In this document: positions 11,900 to 24,027 of the stretch, piece by piece | Layout: every line of letters begins with the position of its first letter | How positions within the stretch are numbered: the stretch's first letter is position 1 | NCBI GenBank assembly: GCA_036874045.1 | Contig: CM072343.1 | Span: forward strand, 16,760,001 to 16,824,000 | Length of the DNA: 64,000 bases | DNA from: Cymodocea nodosa | Taxonomy: Eukaryota > Streptophyta > Magnoliopsida > Alismatales > Cymodoceaceae | Direction: 5' to 3' | The notes under the pieces: model-generated | The model's input: the letters and a program-made list of their open reading frames with translations, nothing else | The model's database searches: none | What the model was told of the DNA's origin: nothing | Position numbers and translations under genes: made by a program

Positions 11900-13238
11900 T
11901 AATTGTTATCTTTCATGTAAACTCTTAACAGCAGTCCAAGCAGCGTTCACTCAGAAAATGAATGAAACAAATCGAAAAATCAAAAAAAAGATTACGAAGT
12001 GTGGAAAGTAAAGAAATATGCTTTCGTTTCCTCTGCTTTACCACTGTTTGTCTTTTGTTGAAAATTAAAGAAATATGAAATTTACGGTATATCTTTTGAT
12101 GAACTAGTATATTAAATTACTTTTAGAATTGCTGTAACGTTTCTGCGAACAATATACTTGTTTGATTGTAAATTCGTAATTATTTACAAAATCGATATAT
12201 TGTTTTTCTTAAAGATAAAGGAGCACACCGAATTTACCTGCAAACCCATAATTATTTAGAAAACCAGTGTATTATCTCTGTAAGTTTTAAACTTTAAATC
12301 GTTTCTATAAATGACATATTAAACTTGATTATATATTTAGAATCAATATATACTCTTTATAAATATTACGTCATAAAGGTTTTCTCACCTTACCATCGTT
12401 GTTAGTGCGAAAGGTAAGCAAACAAAGGGAAGAGGTTGGGCCGATTGAAAGACAAGTTAATGGTGTAAATAGTTAATAAATGAAACAAGTTGTCTACCAC
12501 GCGTAAAGCTTTTTATGTATTTTCATGATTGAGAAATCTCAAAAGCCGTGAAAAATATGCGACAAAAAGTGTTGAAATTTCTTTTTGTTGTATAAATACT
12601 CTTCTTCTTTTTTTTATTAAATTGTATTACTTTTATTTTTGCTGAATTTTAAGCACACAAACATCCCTTTAAAAATAACTTACGCCTAATCTTTTCAATC
12701 TATCATATTCATTAGTAAATATTGTCATGATATGAGAAGATAATAAGACTAAAATAAAAAATTATTTTATTAACGAAATTTAGATTGTAAAAAATATTAA
12801 ACTTTTACTTCGTTAAAGTTTAAATTGGAAAATACATCATTAATTACGCGTGATAAAAATTACAAAACAGCCTTAAAGTATTCTATATTTTCTTATTGAA
12901 AATTATATTTTAACTAAGAAATAGATGTTTGCAAGGTAAGAAATATCCACAGAACAAGTAGATATGAAAAGGAGAATTTTTTTAATTTTATTAGCAATTA
13001 GGTAATCTATAAATAAGTAGTTGTTGGTCTATATTGTAGAGAGTTTTAAAATTGACAAGTCAACTGCCCAACTGTACCGTGAGGATTTTATTATTAAGAG
13101 CTAACTAGTCACTTCAGAGAGTTTAATTTTCAGTGGGGCATGTGAAATTGTTCTAGAAAACATTGAAGAGTTCGGAGTGTGAAGAGTCAAGCCCCCATCA
13201 TTTGACAAGGAGTGGAGAAGTGTCCCAAGTAATGATCT
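11900..13238. other. intergenic, no gene seen
   Basis: AT-rich upstream flank of the NRP-like gene. No reading frame, RNA gene or recognised repeat. Confidence 0.45.
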
Positions 13239-13280
13239 CTTCTTCTTCTTCTTATTCTTCTTCTTCTTCTTCTTCTTCTT
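13228..13280. repeat. (TTC)n microsatellite
   Basis: About 17 near-uninterrupted TTC/CTT triplets, one interrupted by an A, directly before the start of the copia gag remnant. Confidence 0.95.
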
Positions 13281-13287
13281 CAACGTC

Positions 13288-13369
13288 ATGTCTACAATGA
13301 CAAATGTTTCATCTCCAATTACATCTAGACCAAATGCTTTAGTGCTACCTTCCCTTCCTCTACCTATTA
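13288..13369 (+). pseudogene. copia gag N terminus, split by a MITE
   Basis: An ATG at 13288 opens a short Ser/Pro-rich frame (STMTNVSSPITSRPNALVLP) typical of the N terminus of copia Gag. It is interrupted at 13370 by the TTA-flanked MITE, and gag-like sequence resumes at 14001. The assignment rests on position and on the element further right. Confidence 0.45.
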
Positions 13370-14000
13370 GGAGGGGTTAGTGCCTGACGGAATTCAGCTG
13401 ACGGAAAGGAAAATTATTAAATTCCGTCAGAATGCTGTTAGTATGCATTACACTTGACGGAAAGGAAAGTCGGATTTTACCGTTGTATAAAATCCAAAAA
13501 TTTCCTTTACCATCAGAAAATTTCCGATCGCCTCAATTCAGAAAATTTTTCTCCCTCTCTCGTGCTTGACGGAATTCATAAAACTGATAAGTAAGATTTA
13601 CTTGAGGACCTGCTAGATGAGTTGGAAGAGTTAAATATTATTGATGACATACAACTAATGGGAGAGATACATATAGAAAGCAATGCCCAGGTTTGAATGA
13701 CTCAAGAACAAAGAAAAGAAATAGCAGATAAGATACGAAAAGATATGATGATGGCAATGTGAGATGGAAGAACTAGATGATATTATTTCGTATTGTAATA
13801 TTTCAATTAAGATGTATTTGTATTTTTCGAATATTAGTTGTAATAAACTTTTGTCAAAATTTTCATCAGAATTTTCCGTCCTGCACTAAACCCCTCTCAG
13901 AATTTTCCTTTTCCTTTCCGTTACAAATTTTCCATTTCATTTCCGTCAGAATTTTCCTTTTTATTTTCGTCAGAATTTTCCGTCATGCACTAACACGCCC
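13370..14000. mobile_element. Tourist/Harbinger-type MITE
   Basis: 631 bp with terminal inverted repeats matching at 17 of 21 positions: left GGAGGGGTTAGTGCCTGACGG, right (reverse complement) GGGCGTGTTAGTGCATGACGG. It is flanked by a TTA duplication (13367-13369 and 14001-14003). TTA target sites and GGG-starting ends are typical of PIF/Harbinger-derived MITEs. The interior is non-coding and carries many GACGGAAA / TCAGAATTTTCCGTC words near both ends, so subterminal repeats reinforce the inverted repeat. It interrupts a copia gag remnant and is therefore younger than that element. Confidence 0.78.
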
Positions 14001-15082
14001 TTAATGTGCAAAATCTTGTTCCATGACAAGAATAACCATGTGACCTAGTGAGCATCCTTCGTAACCCTACTAAAAGGACACAATCTACTCGATATGTTGA
14101 CGACTCTTTTTCATGTCTAAATTTAGCTTCTAGTGGAGACCAATCATGTATTCTTCAATGATGTCAACAAGTTCAGCTATTGATTAATTGAATATTTTCT
14201 TCCTTAACGCCACAAGTGTTATGTCAAGTGGAAAATCAAACCACCGTTGCTAAACTATGGCGCACATTCGAGAGGCTTTAAGTGCCTAAATCTCAGGCAC
14301 AATTATTGCAACTCAAATTCAAACTATAAACTCTAAAGAAAGGAAGCTTATCCATGAGTGATTATATAGCTCATGCAACCTCACTAGTTGCTAACCTTGT
14401 TATAGCTAGAACAATTTTATCAAATAAAGAAGTTTCTTTGTATTTACTTAGTGGTTTGAGATCAGAGTATAAATCTTTGCTAACTAGTCTCATGATGCAA
14501 GCATCTCTCATTTCTCTTACAGATCTGTAGGGTATATTGCTCAATTATGAGGAGCATCTCCATCACCGTCAACTTAATTCTTCTATTATGAATTTTATTT
14601 CAATTGGAAACAATCGTAACTCTAATATGATAGGAGGATGTAGACAAAATCAAGCTATAAAAAGTCAAGGAAATTGTAATAATAATAATGGCAATAAAAG
14701 TCAATGCTGGATATGTGGTAAATTAGGGCATTCTACACGCTTTAAACGTTTAGATTTGAAAACTTATGCTCTCACTCGTACAAATCCAAACATAAATTAT
14801 ACTTATAAGGGTGATATAGTTACTAAAAATTCCGTGTGGTATGCCAATTCGAGAGTCACATATCATGTGACTAATGATATTGCAAATCTTTTTATTAATA
14901 CACCATATGTAGGGCTCGATTTAGTTGCTGTGAGAAATGATGCTCAACTCCCTATCACACATACTAGAAATTCAACCATGGTAACTAATGCTAGTAATGC
15001 TCTTCTTAAAGATATTTTAGTTGTTCCAAACATTCAAAAAAAATTACTCTCAGGCTTTGTTCGTGCATTTGAAATTTATTAA
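14001..15082 (+). pseudogene. Ty1/copia gag-protease remnant
   Basis: Conceptual translation of about 14140-14600 gives a UBN2-type Gag (ATSLVANLVIARTILSNKEV, LLSGLRSEYKSLLTS) with several stops. 14705-14750 encodes a zinc knuckle, CWICGKLGHSTR, whose final Cys is replaced. The aspartic protease box expected as DSGAT reads ANSRVT, so the catalytic Asp is gone. The sequence stops at 15082, before integrase. The 181-residue open frame at 14537-15082 is only the least damaged piece. It may be the same clade as the pol remnant at 1380-3062; no overlap exists to test this. Confidence 0.82.
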
Positions 15083-15825
15083 GAATAAATCTATCAGAAA
15101 TAAATTCTTAGAATTTATCAGAATTTGTCATAATATAAATCCTTGGAATTTATAGAAAATGAGAAATCTATGTATTTATGCACTAGTATAAATTCGTTAA
15201 AAATAAATTTTGTGTGTTTGTACACATTTTAGAAAGTCATAGAATTCATATAAAGTATATTAAAATGGTTAGGTAAAATAATAATGGTATAAACTTGTAT
15301 ATTAAGATATTAATATATAAATTTAATATATATGACTAATAATATTAATAATATATGATTTAGGTTAATAATATTAATATTAAACTGGTGTAAACTTGTT
15401 TTTAGTAATATACAATTTATAATAATTAAGTATATTAATATATGATTAAGTATGTTTAATTTGTAATTTAATTAAATTACACAAATATTACTATTAATGG
15501 AACTTAGATAATGTAAAAATGCGGCAAGAACATTTAATTATAAAATGATAATGATAAGTTTAAATACCAATATATTCAAATACATCATCATTCTTGCAAA
15601 TACAAATAAAATTGAAATTGCTAAAGTTTCATTACAAGTTTGATAAATTTGACATCATAAATTTTGAGCATCTCACATGAACTTTATTATGCATTCTATC
15701 TACTACTTCTTTTCTTCCTTCTCGCACAATTACAGTAATAGAAGATAAAATAACTGAAGCTCCTTCCCCTTCTCTAATTGCTTCAAACTTATTGATGTCT
15801 TTGCTTTCCTTTAATTCATCTTATA
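15083..15825. other. intergenic, AT-rich, no gene seen
   Basis: Very AT-rich with repeated ATTAATATA words. No coding, RNA or terminal-repeat signal recognised. Confidence 0.4.
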
Positions 15826-16109
15826 AAATATTCTTTAAGCGTTTAAAATATAACTGTCTAATACATGAAATGTAATTCTCCAAAATAATAGACATTTTAG
15901 ATATTTAAGAATTACAAAGCCTATAACTCACTAATAGTGCAAAAATATACTTAATTAACACTAATTCCTTGAAATTATGCAGATTCTTTCATTAAAACAT
16001 ATAATAGTGCAATTGTAACATAATGACTTAATTCTCATATAATAAGCTAAATATAATGTAATTAATCATTATTTAATTGTTAATATTATGCACTTTTTCA
16101 TTCTAAACA
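15826..16109 (+). repeat. LTR-R, truncated 3' end
   Basis: The last ~280 bp of LTR-R on the plus strand, starting at the TTCTTTAAGCGTTTAAAATAT block and ending TTATGCACTTTTTCATTCTAAACA at 16109. It faces LTR-R copy A (minus strand, from 16459), so the two lie tail to tail about 350 bp apart. Confidence 0.75.
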
Positions 16110-16458
16110 CATATTGGATAAATTCAAGATAACAGATGTTTCTCAGAGAGAAAATTAACAGTATAGTATAGTTATCATCTATATTATACAAGTATATTTT
16201 GTATGAAGTTAATTATTTCTAAAGTATATTTGAGAGGAAAGGAAGAACAATGTTAACATAGATTGACAATTTTTCAAAAATATAAATATATGTTAATCTG
16301 AGTTTAGTCTCTTGAGGATCTACGATGAATAGATATTTTCAAAAAAAGGATGCATATTTATAAAGGAAAGAAATAGTCCTAACACTTTAGAAAGATCATT
16401 TTTAACTAGATCATAGTAGGTTTGCTAAGGGACTAGCAAAATGTAGGTATGGGGGAAG
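16110..16458. other. spacer between two opposed LTR-R copies
   Basis: About 350 bp of unassigned AT-rich DNA. It ends in GGGGGAAG immediately before copy A. No gene. Confidence 0.4.
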
Positions 16459-17160
16459 TGTTTAGAATGAAAAAGTGTATAATATTAGTGGTTAATGAAT
16501 GGTTAATTGCATAATACTTAATTTATCATATGAAAATTAAGTCATTATGTTACAAATATACAATTATACACCTTAATTAAAGAATATGCATAATTTCAAG
16601 GAATTAGTGTTAATTAAGTATTAAAAGATTGAAAGCCTAGTTTACGTGTGGCTTTATAGAAATTTACGGAAGCTCGTAAAGTTGCTAAGGTAAGTTTACG
16701 GACCCTCGTAAAGTTACTATGGTAAGTTTACGAAACCTCGTAAATTTAGGAATTATTTCACACGTTTACTTTTGAATGATTAAGAATTACTTCTTTTATA
16801 TATTAAATTCTAAATGTTATAAAAGTATTTGTTTTATTAAATAGCAAAACGTAACAACTTATTGAGTTATAGGTTTAAAGGGTAAAAAGATCACGTGAGA
16901 ACTCGTTAAGTTAGTGAGCAAAACTATAAGTTGTATATCTAAACTCGTTAAATTAGCATTATGCACGTGTTAAATTTAAAGTTTACTAATGTTATACTAT
17001 GTCACGTGAGTTGCACATGTTTAACTTGTTAAGTTAACATAATTATACATATTAAGTTGCTTTATTAAACTTTAAGGTAATACGTTATGTTAACGTTATA
17101 AACTTATAAGTTATTTCTTTATTGCATGTGATACATATATTATTGTTTATATATGAGAGC
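16459..17160 (-). repeat. LTR-R copy A, part 1 of 2
   Basis: Begins TGTTTAGAATGAAAAAGTG (the inverted 3' terminus of LTR-R) and runs through the cold-spot block near ACGTGAG/GTTAAGT words until it is cut at 17160 by a second LTR-R. The remaining part of the same LTR resumes at about 28568-29975: the sequence before 17160 and after 28568 are neighbours in the intact copies at 20452-22300 and 41671-43995. Contains a three-unit hairpin array at 16663-16744. Confidence 0.8.
16663..16744. repeat. 32-bp hairpin array inside LTR-R copy A
   Basis: Three copies of TTTACG-N6-CGTAAA (16663-16680, 16695-16712, 16727-16744) at an exact 32-bp period, each a 6-bp-arm hairpin. They occupy the place where the copy at 41671-43995 has its unrelated ACTATCCGATGC hairpins. 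Confidence 0.9.
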
Positions 17161-18430
17161 TGTTTAGAATGAAAAAGTGCATAATGGTTAAGTAATGGTT
17201 AATTGCATAATATTTAGCTTATCATATGAGAATTAAGCGATTATGTTACAATTGCACGATTATATGCCTTAATTATAGAATGTGCATAAATTCAAGGAAT
17301 TAACATTAATTAAATATCATTTATGAATGATTAAAAATTTAGTTTAAGTGTGGTTTTATAGAAATATACAAATGCTTGTAAAGTTACTCACATAAGTTTA
17401 TGGACCTTTATAAAATTACTAAGGTTACAAACCCTCGTAAAGTAAGCATTATGCATGTGTGAATTTAAATGTTCTATTATATCACGTGAGTTGCACATGT
17501 TTTATATTATATTTTTATATCAAGTCCGTTGAGTTAAGCTTTATTCAATGAGGGAAGTCCATTGAGTTAACAATTAAGTCAACAGAGTAAGTCTATTGAG
17601 TTACATTAACTCCACCGACTAGCTATTTTCTAATATTTAATGTGAAGTAGTTGTAGAAACAGAAAATTCGAAGGAAAACTGTGATTGCACGTATCACACA
17701 GGATTTAAATCATAGAATGAAGAAGAAATCATCATTGTTAATACAAATGAATGAAATACAATCGATCATTTAAGTGGAAGTAGTTACTACTGAAAGAAAT
17801 ATAAAAAGAAAAGGAGAAGAACGAAGAGGAGTGTGTGGAGAGTGGTGGAGAACAACGCTAACTATAGGAAGCATCAGAAGTTCCCCGAAGCTCCACAACA
17901 CCACCACCAATCACCAACCATTGGAGGTCTGTGAAGATACTTTCCAGATGTCAGATCAATTCCAAGCCAAACACGGTGATTGGCAATCACTATGAGGAGT
18001 GATCGCGTCGCAAGAAGGAAAGTCATTTTCACTAAGCACTAATTCATCTCTTAGGAAATCGTAAAACTTCTAGCCTTGGTTTTGGGTTAATGCCAATATA
18101 CTGAAGAGGAGATCAACTTACAAGTCTTGATTCGCGATTCTATAGGGAAAGGAGGCATGACTATAAGTGATTAAGTTTTCAATGGTGTAATCACGTCGCA
18201 TGTAATGATGGAAGTTTTTACTATCAATAGAGAATTTCTATATTTCACCTTTTGTTCATTTTTAGGACTATATCAAAACAAAAATATCAAAAACAAACTA
18301 ATTATTTGTGTTTATAATTAGCATTTATGTGTTGTATTATTTGTTTTGTATTGTGATTAATGTTATTATTGTAAATATTGTGAATGTTTTATATGTTGAT
18401 TCAATAAATCAGTAGTCATATTGGTATAAA
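17161..18430 (-). repeat. LTR-R copy B, part 1 of 2
   Basis: Starts TGTTTAGAATGAAAAAGTGC at 17161, inside copy A. Follows the intact LTR-R at 20452 to roughly its position 1270, through the GGTGTAATCACGT and TTGTGATTAATGTTATTAT blocks. It is cut near 18430 by the copia element and resumes at 28084 with the AACTAACATTAAAAGCTTAATTG block. About 100 bp of LTR-R is missing at the junction. Confidence 0.78.
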
Positions 18431-19213
18431 CTATATGCAATTCAAAGATATCTGTAATTAATGAAATAACTTTTTCTTTTCAAAACAGTAAATATTGATA
18501 ATTTTCTTTAAAAGTTAGTTTGAAAAGCTTGAATCATACAAGAGCTTTCTAATGTACCCGTGTAATGAGCTTTCAGTCAACAATCCCAGATCTGATCAGG
18601 ACTTTAGGTTGCCAGATTTAAAGAATCCTTTTTCATGACAACAATCCTTACATACTTATCTGCTCAAGTACAAAAGGCTCGTGATTAAACTGATCAATAA
18701 ACTCTTAAAGATTTTTACTTTGTAAGCACTTTTCATTTTAAGCACAATGTATATGTATTCCATTAATACAGATGGAATAAAACACAAATCTCATACAATT
18801 TTTACTTCTATGATTGTACTGATAATATGAATCAGTTTCAATAAGCTTATACTTTTGATTAACAGTTTAAGATGAGTTACATATAACTTATTCTACAAGT
18901 TTAATCAATTAAGTCAAATTTATGCATGATCATATGCATTTTCCTTGATTCAAAGAAAACATTTAATCAAAATTTCAGAATGTCAGAAGTATTTAATGTT
19001 TTTCATTTACACTTCCACTTAAAATCGTAAAAACTATTAAAATTGATAAACTACTTAAAATCAATAAGATACTACTATGATTTTACAATAAATACATAGT
19101 ATCTTAAGCAGTAGTTTAGATATTACTTTAGATATTTATAATAAGTATATAATATCTATGAGGTGAACAACATCATCAATAATATTTATCTTTTTATGTG
19201 GAGTTTAAGCATT
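18431..19213 (-). other. copia 3' non-coding tail
   Basis: AT-rich region after the RNase H stop codon. Its reverse complement matches 40740-41330 over several hundred bases, including ...CACGAGCCTTTTGTACTTGAGCAGATA and TGGGATTGTTGACTGAAAGCTC. It is therefore part of the retrotransposon family and not host DNA. No open reading frame of note; in some Sireviruses an envelope-like gene sits here, but nothing of the kind is visible. Confidence 0.7.
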
Positions 19214-20446
19214 TTACACATCACATAGCCTACAAATACCTAAATTTAATCTAATGTTGCAGAATGTATTTTCGTCTAGAGGTTTTGTAAATATATTAGC
19301 TAATTGATTTTTACTAGACACAAATTCTAATTTAATTTTTCCTTTAATTACGTTATCTGTTAGAAAATGATGTCTAACCTCTATATGCTTTGCTCTTGAA
19401 TGTAATACAGGATTTTTGGAAAGATTTATTGCAGAACTACTGTCACAATAAATCTCAGTTGTATCATAAGATATTACAAAATCTTCTAAAATTTGCCTTA
19501 TCCACAGAATCTGAGTACAACACAGTGCAGTAGCAACATATTCAGCTTCTGTAGTAGAAAGTGCTACACAGTTTTGCTTTTTACTAAACCATGACACCAA
19601 ATTATTTCTCAATAATTGACATGTGCCACTAGTACTCTTTCTATCAGATTTAGATCCTGCATAATCAGCATCAGTATATCTTATAAGATCTATTGAACTA
19701 TCCTTAAAATAATACAGTCTGAAATTTTTAGTTCCTTGTATATATCTAAATATTCTTTTAACTGCAATTAAGTGTGATTCTTTAGGATTAGATTGAAATC
19801 TAGCACAAACACACATAGCAAACATAATATCAGGTCTACTAGTAGTCAAATAAAGTAAAGAACCAATCATACTTCTGTATTTTCTTTGATCTATAGATTT
19901 TCCTATGTCATCAATATCTAACTTTAAAGTAGTACTCATAGGAGTTCCTCGAATCCTTGTATCATTAAAATTAAATTTCTTAAGCATTTCATCTGCATAT
20001 TTTTCCTGATTTAAAAATATACCTTTATCCATTTGCTTAATTTGAAGTCCTAGAAAATATGAAAGTTCTCCTATCATATTCATTTCAAACTGATTAGTCA
20101 TCTCTTCAGAGAATATTTCTATCAACTTATCAGAGGTTGCTCCAAAGATTATATCATCCACGTATATTTGAACAACAATCTGATCTTTACCATCTCTCTT
20201 AATAAATAGAGTATGATCCACTTTTCCCATGATATAGCCTTTTTCTATTAAAAAAGTAGACAATCTTTCATACCATGATCTAGGTGCTTGCTTCAAACCA
20301 TATGAGGCTTTCTTCAATTTATACACAAAGTCAGGATTTTTAATATCATCAAATCCAGGTGGTTGTTTTACATAGACTTCTTCATTAATTAAACCATTTA
20401 GAAATGCACTCTTTACATCCATTTGATATAATTTAAAATCCATATA
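19214..20446 (-). pseudogene. copia reverse transcriptase (C part) and RNase H
   Basis: Open frame of about 410 residues covering the second part of the reverse transcriptase and all of RNase H. Landmarks: QMDVKSAFLNG, QPPGFDD, KKASYGLKQAPRSWYE, the catalytic YVDDIIFG, SRPDIMFA, then RNase H with TDADYAGS (first Asp), LSTTEAEYVA (Glu), CDSSSAINLSKNP (Asp) and LHSRAKHIEVRHHFL. All catalytic residues are present and no stop interrupts this piece. It is cut off from its N-terminal half by the solo LTR-R at 20452-22300, so no full polyprotein can be made. Confidence 0.93.
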
Positions 20447-20451
20447 ACAAG
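20447..20451. repeat. target site duplication, left
   Basis: ACAAG, repeated at 22301-22305 on the other side of the solo LTR. Five bases is the usual size for LTR retrotransposon integration. Confidence 0.9.
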
Positions 20452-22300
20452 TGTTTAGAATGAAAAAGTGCATATTATTAACGGTTAAATGATGGTTAAT
20501 TGCATAATATTTAGCTTATCATATGAGAATTAAGCCATTATGTTATAATTGCACTGTTATATGCTTTAATTGAAGAATATGCTTAATTTTGGGGAATTAA
20601 TGTTAATTTAGTACATTTATGAACTGTCGGTAAATTGCAGGCTGTGAAATTCTTAAGTATCTGAAAATGCATCTGAGCATCGGATAGTTATACCTGTAAC
20701 TCTCCGGAATGTTATTTTATGTTTAAACTGCTATTGACACGTGTTGAGAGCTGGTAAATTTACTTACGTTATAACTCGTTAAGTTAGTATAACTGCACGC
20801 GTTGAGTTACATGAAAATACACTAAGGCAACGCGTTAGGTTAGCGTTATAAACTTAAGTTGTTATTTTTGCACGTGTTTTATAGTTAAATCAACGAAGGA
20901 AGTCCATTGAGTTATCTGTAACTCCACGGACTATATATTTTCTAATATGCCACTATAGCGGTTGTAGGAATAGATGGTTGGAAGAAAAAACCACGTTTGC
21001 ACGTATCACGTAGGAATTCAATCACGTAGGGAGAAAGAAATCATCGCCGTTGATCTGAAGGAAGGAAATCCAACCGACCATTCAAGCAGAAGCAGTTACC
21101 ACTGAAGAAATATAAAAGAAAAGAAGAAAAAAAAGAAAGAGTGTGATCGATGGATGACCAATGTATACAAAGGAGGAGCATCGAGCTTTCTGCAGACAGT
21201 ATCGGCGATTCTCCGAAGTATCGCACCAACCATCGTATCACCACCATAATCACCAATCATCGGAGGTCTATGAGGATACTTGCCTGATGTCGGGTCGATT
21301 CCGAGCCAAACACAGTGCCTGACAACCACTATGAGGAGTGATCATATCGCGGGAAGGGAAGACATTTTCACCAAGCGTCGACTCATATTTCAAGAGATCG
21401 TAAAGCTTTTAGCCTTGGCTTCGGGTTGATGCATGTATGCTGAAGAGGAGATCATCTTGCAATTCTGGACTTGCGATTCTATAGGGAGAGGAGACAGAAT
21501 TGTAAGTGGTTCAATTTTCAGTGGTGTAATCACGTTGCAAGTAGTGTCGGAAGTATTTACTGTCAAGTGAAATTACATTACATTTCACCTTTCGCCCATC
21601 ACATCAAAACAAAAATACCAAAAACAATTTATCTTTGTTTGTATGTTGTATTTGAGTGTTGTATTGTTGGTGTTGTATCGTGATTAATGTTATCTGTATC
21701 AATTTTATGATTGTTTTATGTTAGTTTTAATTTTACAGTTTACTGAAATTGGTTCGTACAAAACAACTTAAAGATTTTAATGGTTACTATTTGAATCATT
21801 TGAATGTTAGTATTGCATAATGATAAATCCAAACTAGCATTAAAAAGTTTAATTGATGTTATTTACAATCTGTGGAATCGCCCAATGGTTGGTCGAATTC
21901 CTCTGTAATTAGCAGTATTATAAAGAAGAGATAGGCTCGTGGAGTTAACTTAAGTCCACGAGGATAGTCTGTTGAGTTATCTATAACTCAATGAACTTAG
22001 TCCGTTGAGTTAACTGTAACTTAATGGAGTGTTTATTGAATATAAATTTGAATTGTTCACAATCAAACATTTCTTAAATTCGTCAACAATTCCCTGTGGG
22101 ATCGACCTGTACTTGCACACTGATACAATATACACTGTGCACTTGCAGTTAAAGTACAAATTGGAATTAATATCTAAATTGTATTAAAGGTTGTTTGTTT
22201 ACTTCTAAAAGAAAGAATAGGCATAAAGATAAATTAACTAAGTAAATATAGAAGTAACAAATTTAAGTTTTTCTAGTGTAGTGTTGGGAAAACACGAACA
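20452..22300 (-). repeat. solo LTR-R (copy D)
   Basis: 1849 bp with TG...CA ends (plus-strand reading TGTTTAGAATG...CACGAACA) and a perfect 5-bp target duplication ACAAG, inserted in the copia reverse transcriptase. Contains the family core GATCGACCTGTACTTGCACAC at about 22102-22122, the three-hairpin cluster at 21936-22028 and a single ACTATCCGATGC-type hairpin near 20655-20700. Sense orientation is taken from the copy at 41671, which follows a purine-rich tract. A solo LTR arises when the two LTRs of an element recombine. A reading frame at 21096-21329 (minus) has a relative in the copy at 41671 but no known domain. Confidence 0.92.
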
Positions 22301-22305
22301 ACAAG
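22301..22305. repeat. target site duplication, right
   Basis: ACAAG, matching 20447-20451. Confidence 0.9.
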
Positions 22306-22624
22306 TATAGGCTAATAATATTCTAATACTTTCTAACCTAGCCACAGGAGCAAATGTTTCATCATAATCTAATCCTTCTTCCTGTGTATACCTTTGTGCA
22401 ACTAATCTAACTTTATTCCTTATAATTTGACCAGTTTCGTTAGTTTTGTTTCTAAAGATCCACTTTGTACCTATTATGGACTGATTTTCTAGTGGAGAGA
22501 CTAATTCCCATACATCATTTTTGATGAATTGATTTAGTTCTTCTTGCATTGCCACTATCCAATTTTCATCAAATAATGCTTCTTGTATATTCCTTGGTTC
22601 CACCATAGAAACAAACATACACAT
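22306..22624 (-). pseudogene. copia reverse transcriptase, N-terminal part
   Basis: Encodes the start of the copia reverse transcriptase: MQEELNQFIKNDVWELV, IIGTKWIFRNK, VRLVAQRYTQEEGLDYDETF and APVARLESIRILLAY. The next residues of the domain lie at 20446 and below, on the far side of the solo LTR. Open frame read-through into the LTR gives a spurious tail. A frame change separates it from the integrase part upstream. Confidence 0.9.
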
Positions 22625-22635
22625 ACTATTTAAAT

Positions 22636-24024
22636 TTACTGAAGCTCTAGTTTTAACTCCCTCATTAATATTACCAATGACTTGAGTAATGAGATTGGAT
22701 GAAGAATAACGCCAATTTCTCTGATTTTCCTCAATACCTCAAGATAAAATCTGAAGCTTGCATGGAGGGTTTCTTCAATAGTCCTAGAAGTCTTGTTATA
22801 TACTCTATAGGCTTTACTTCTAGTAGAGTAACCTACAAAAATTCCTTCATCTGATTTGACTTGAAATTTATCCCTTTTATCCTTAGTATTAAGAATAAAA
22901 CACTTGCACCCAAATGATTTTATATAGGAAATTTTTGGAACCCTATTAAACATAATTTCAAAAGGAGTTTTATTAACATAAGGTCTTAAATGACTTCTGT
23001 TAATAACATAACAAGCTGTATTTACTGCTTCAGCCCAAAGATTTTGAGGTAACTTATGTTCATTCAACATAATTTTGGCCATTTCTTGAAGTGATCTATT
23101 CTTTCTCTCAACAACACCATTTTGACACGGTGCTCTTGGAAAAGAAAATCTGTGATCAATGTCATGCTCATTATAATAGTTATCCATTTGATCATTATCA
23201 AATTCAGTTCCATGATCACTCCTAAGTTTTTGAATAGAGACACTTTGCTCATTTTGAACAAAATTGCAAAACATTTTAAATTTTTCAAAAACTTCTGTCT
23301 TAGATGCTAGAAAATATACCCAAGTGTATATAGAGAAGTCATCTACTAAAACAAATACATACCATTTACCACCAAGACTTACGATTCTTATTGGTCCAAA
23401 TAGATCCATATGTATAAGTTCTAAGACTCTCTTGCTTGAAATATCAGTTTTGGATTTAAAAGAGTTTTTGTGAAGTTTACCTAACTCACATGCATCACAC
23501 ATAAAGTTCTTTGAGTATTTAATCTTTGGTAAACCTCTTACTAAATGTTTTCTAAATAGTTTATGTAACAGTCTCATATTTATATGCCCAATCCTTCTAT
23601 GCCATAGATATGCATCACTAGTTTCAGTTAGCAAACATGAATTTAAATCAACTACACCAGAAGGTAAAGATAAAATACATACAAAACCTTTTCTTTTAGC
23701 AATAAACTTAATTTCATCTGTATTTTTATCAATTATTTTGCATACATTATCTTCAAACACTACATAATATCCATTTTCAGTTAGTTTTAAGACACTCAGC
23801 AAATTAAATCCTAGGTTTTCTACATATAGTACATTCGAAATAACACAAGTAGGAGTTATTTGAACATTACCCATACCTATGATTTTATCTTTGCTTTTGT
23901 TTCCAAATGTTACACTTCCTTTCATGGTATTTGTAAAATATTGTAATAGACTTTTTTGTCCGGTCATGTGACTTGACGCTCCACTGTCCAAGATCCATTT
24001 TGATGTTGTTTCCTCCTGCAACAC
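22636..24024 (-). pseudogene. copia protease C part and integrase
   Basis: About 460 residues. Near the N terminus is the aspartic protease box WILDSGASSHMTG, intact. The GAG-pre-integrase zinc-binding region follows (HRRIGHINMRLLH then CDACELGK: H-H-C-C). The integrase core shows HMDLFGPI (first Asp), RSDHGTEFDN (second Asp) and NGVVERKNRSLQEMA (Glu), then WAEAVNTACYVINR and GYSTRSKAYRVYN, typical of copia integrase C-terminal regions. All catalytic residues are present. The last ~35 residues are out of frame after a frameshift near 22740, so linkage to the reverse transcriptase is broken. Confidence 0.93.
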
Positions 24025-24027
24025 AAA

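Noticed and set aside
10619..11902. A 427-codon open frame on the plus strand
   Set aside because: It is antisense to exon 1 and the promoter of the NRP-like gene, with a hydrophobic low-complexity product; the minus-strand gene has a full DCD domain and valid splice sites.
16663..16744. CRISPR-like regular repeats
   Set aside because: Exact 32-bp spacing but only three units, spacers nearly identical, in a plant LTR; a tandem hairpin repeat, not an array with unique spacers.
23122..23473. Plus-strand open frames opposite the integrase
   Set aside because: Shadows of the copia integrase on the minus strand, which keeps all catalytic residues.
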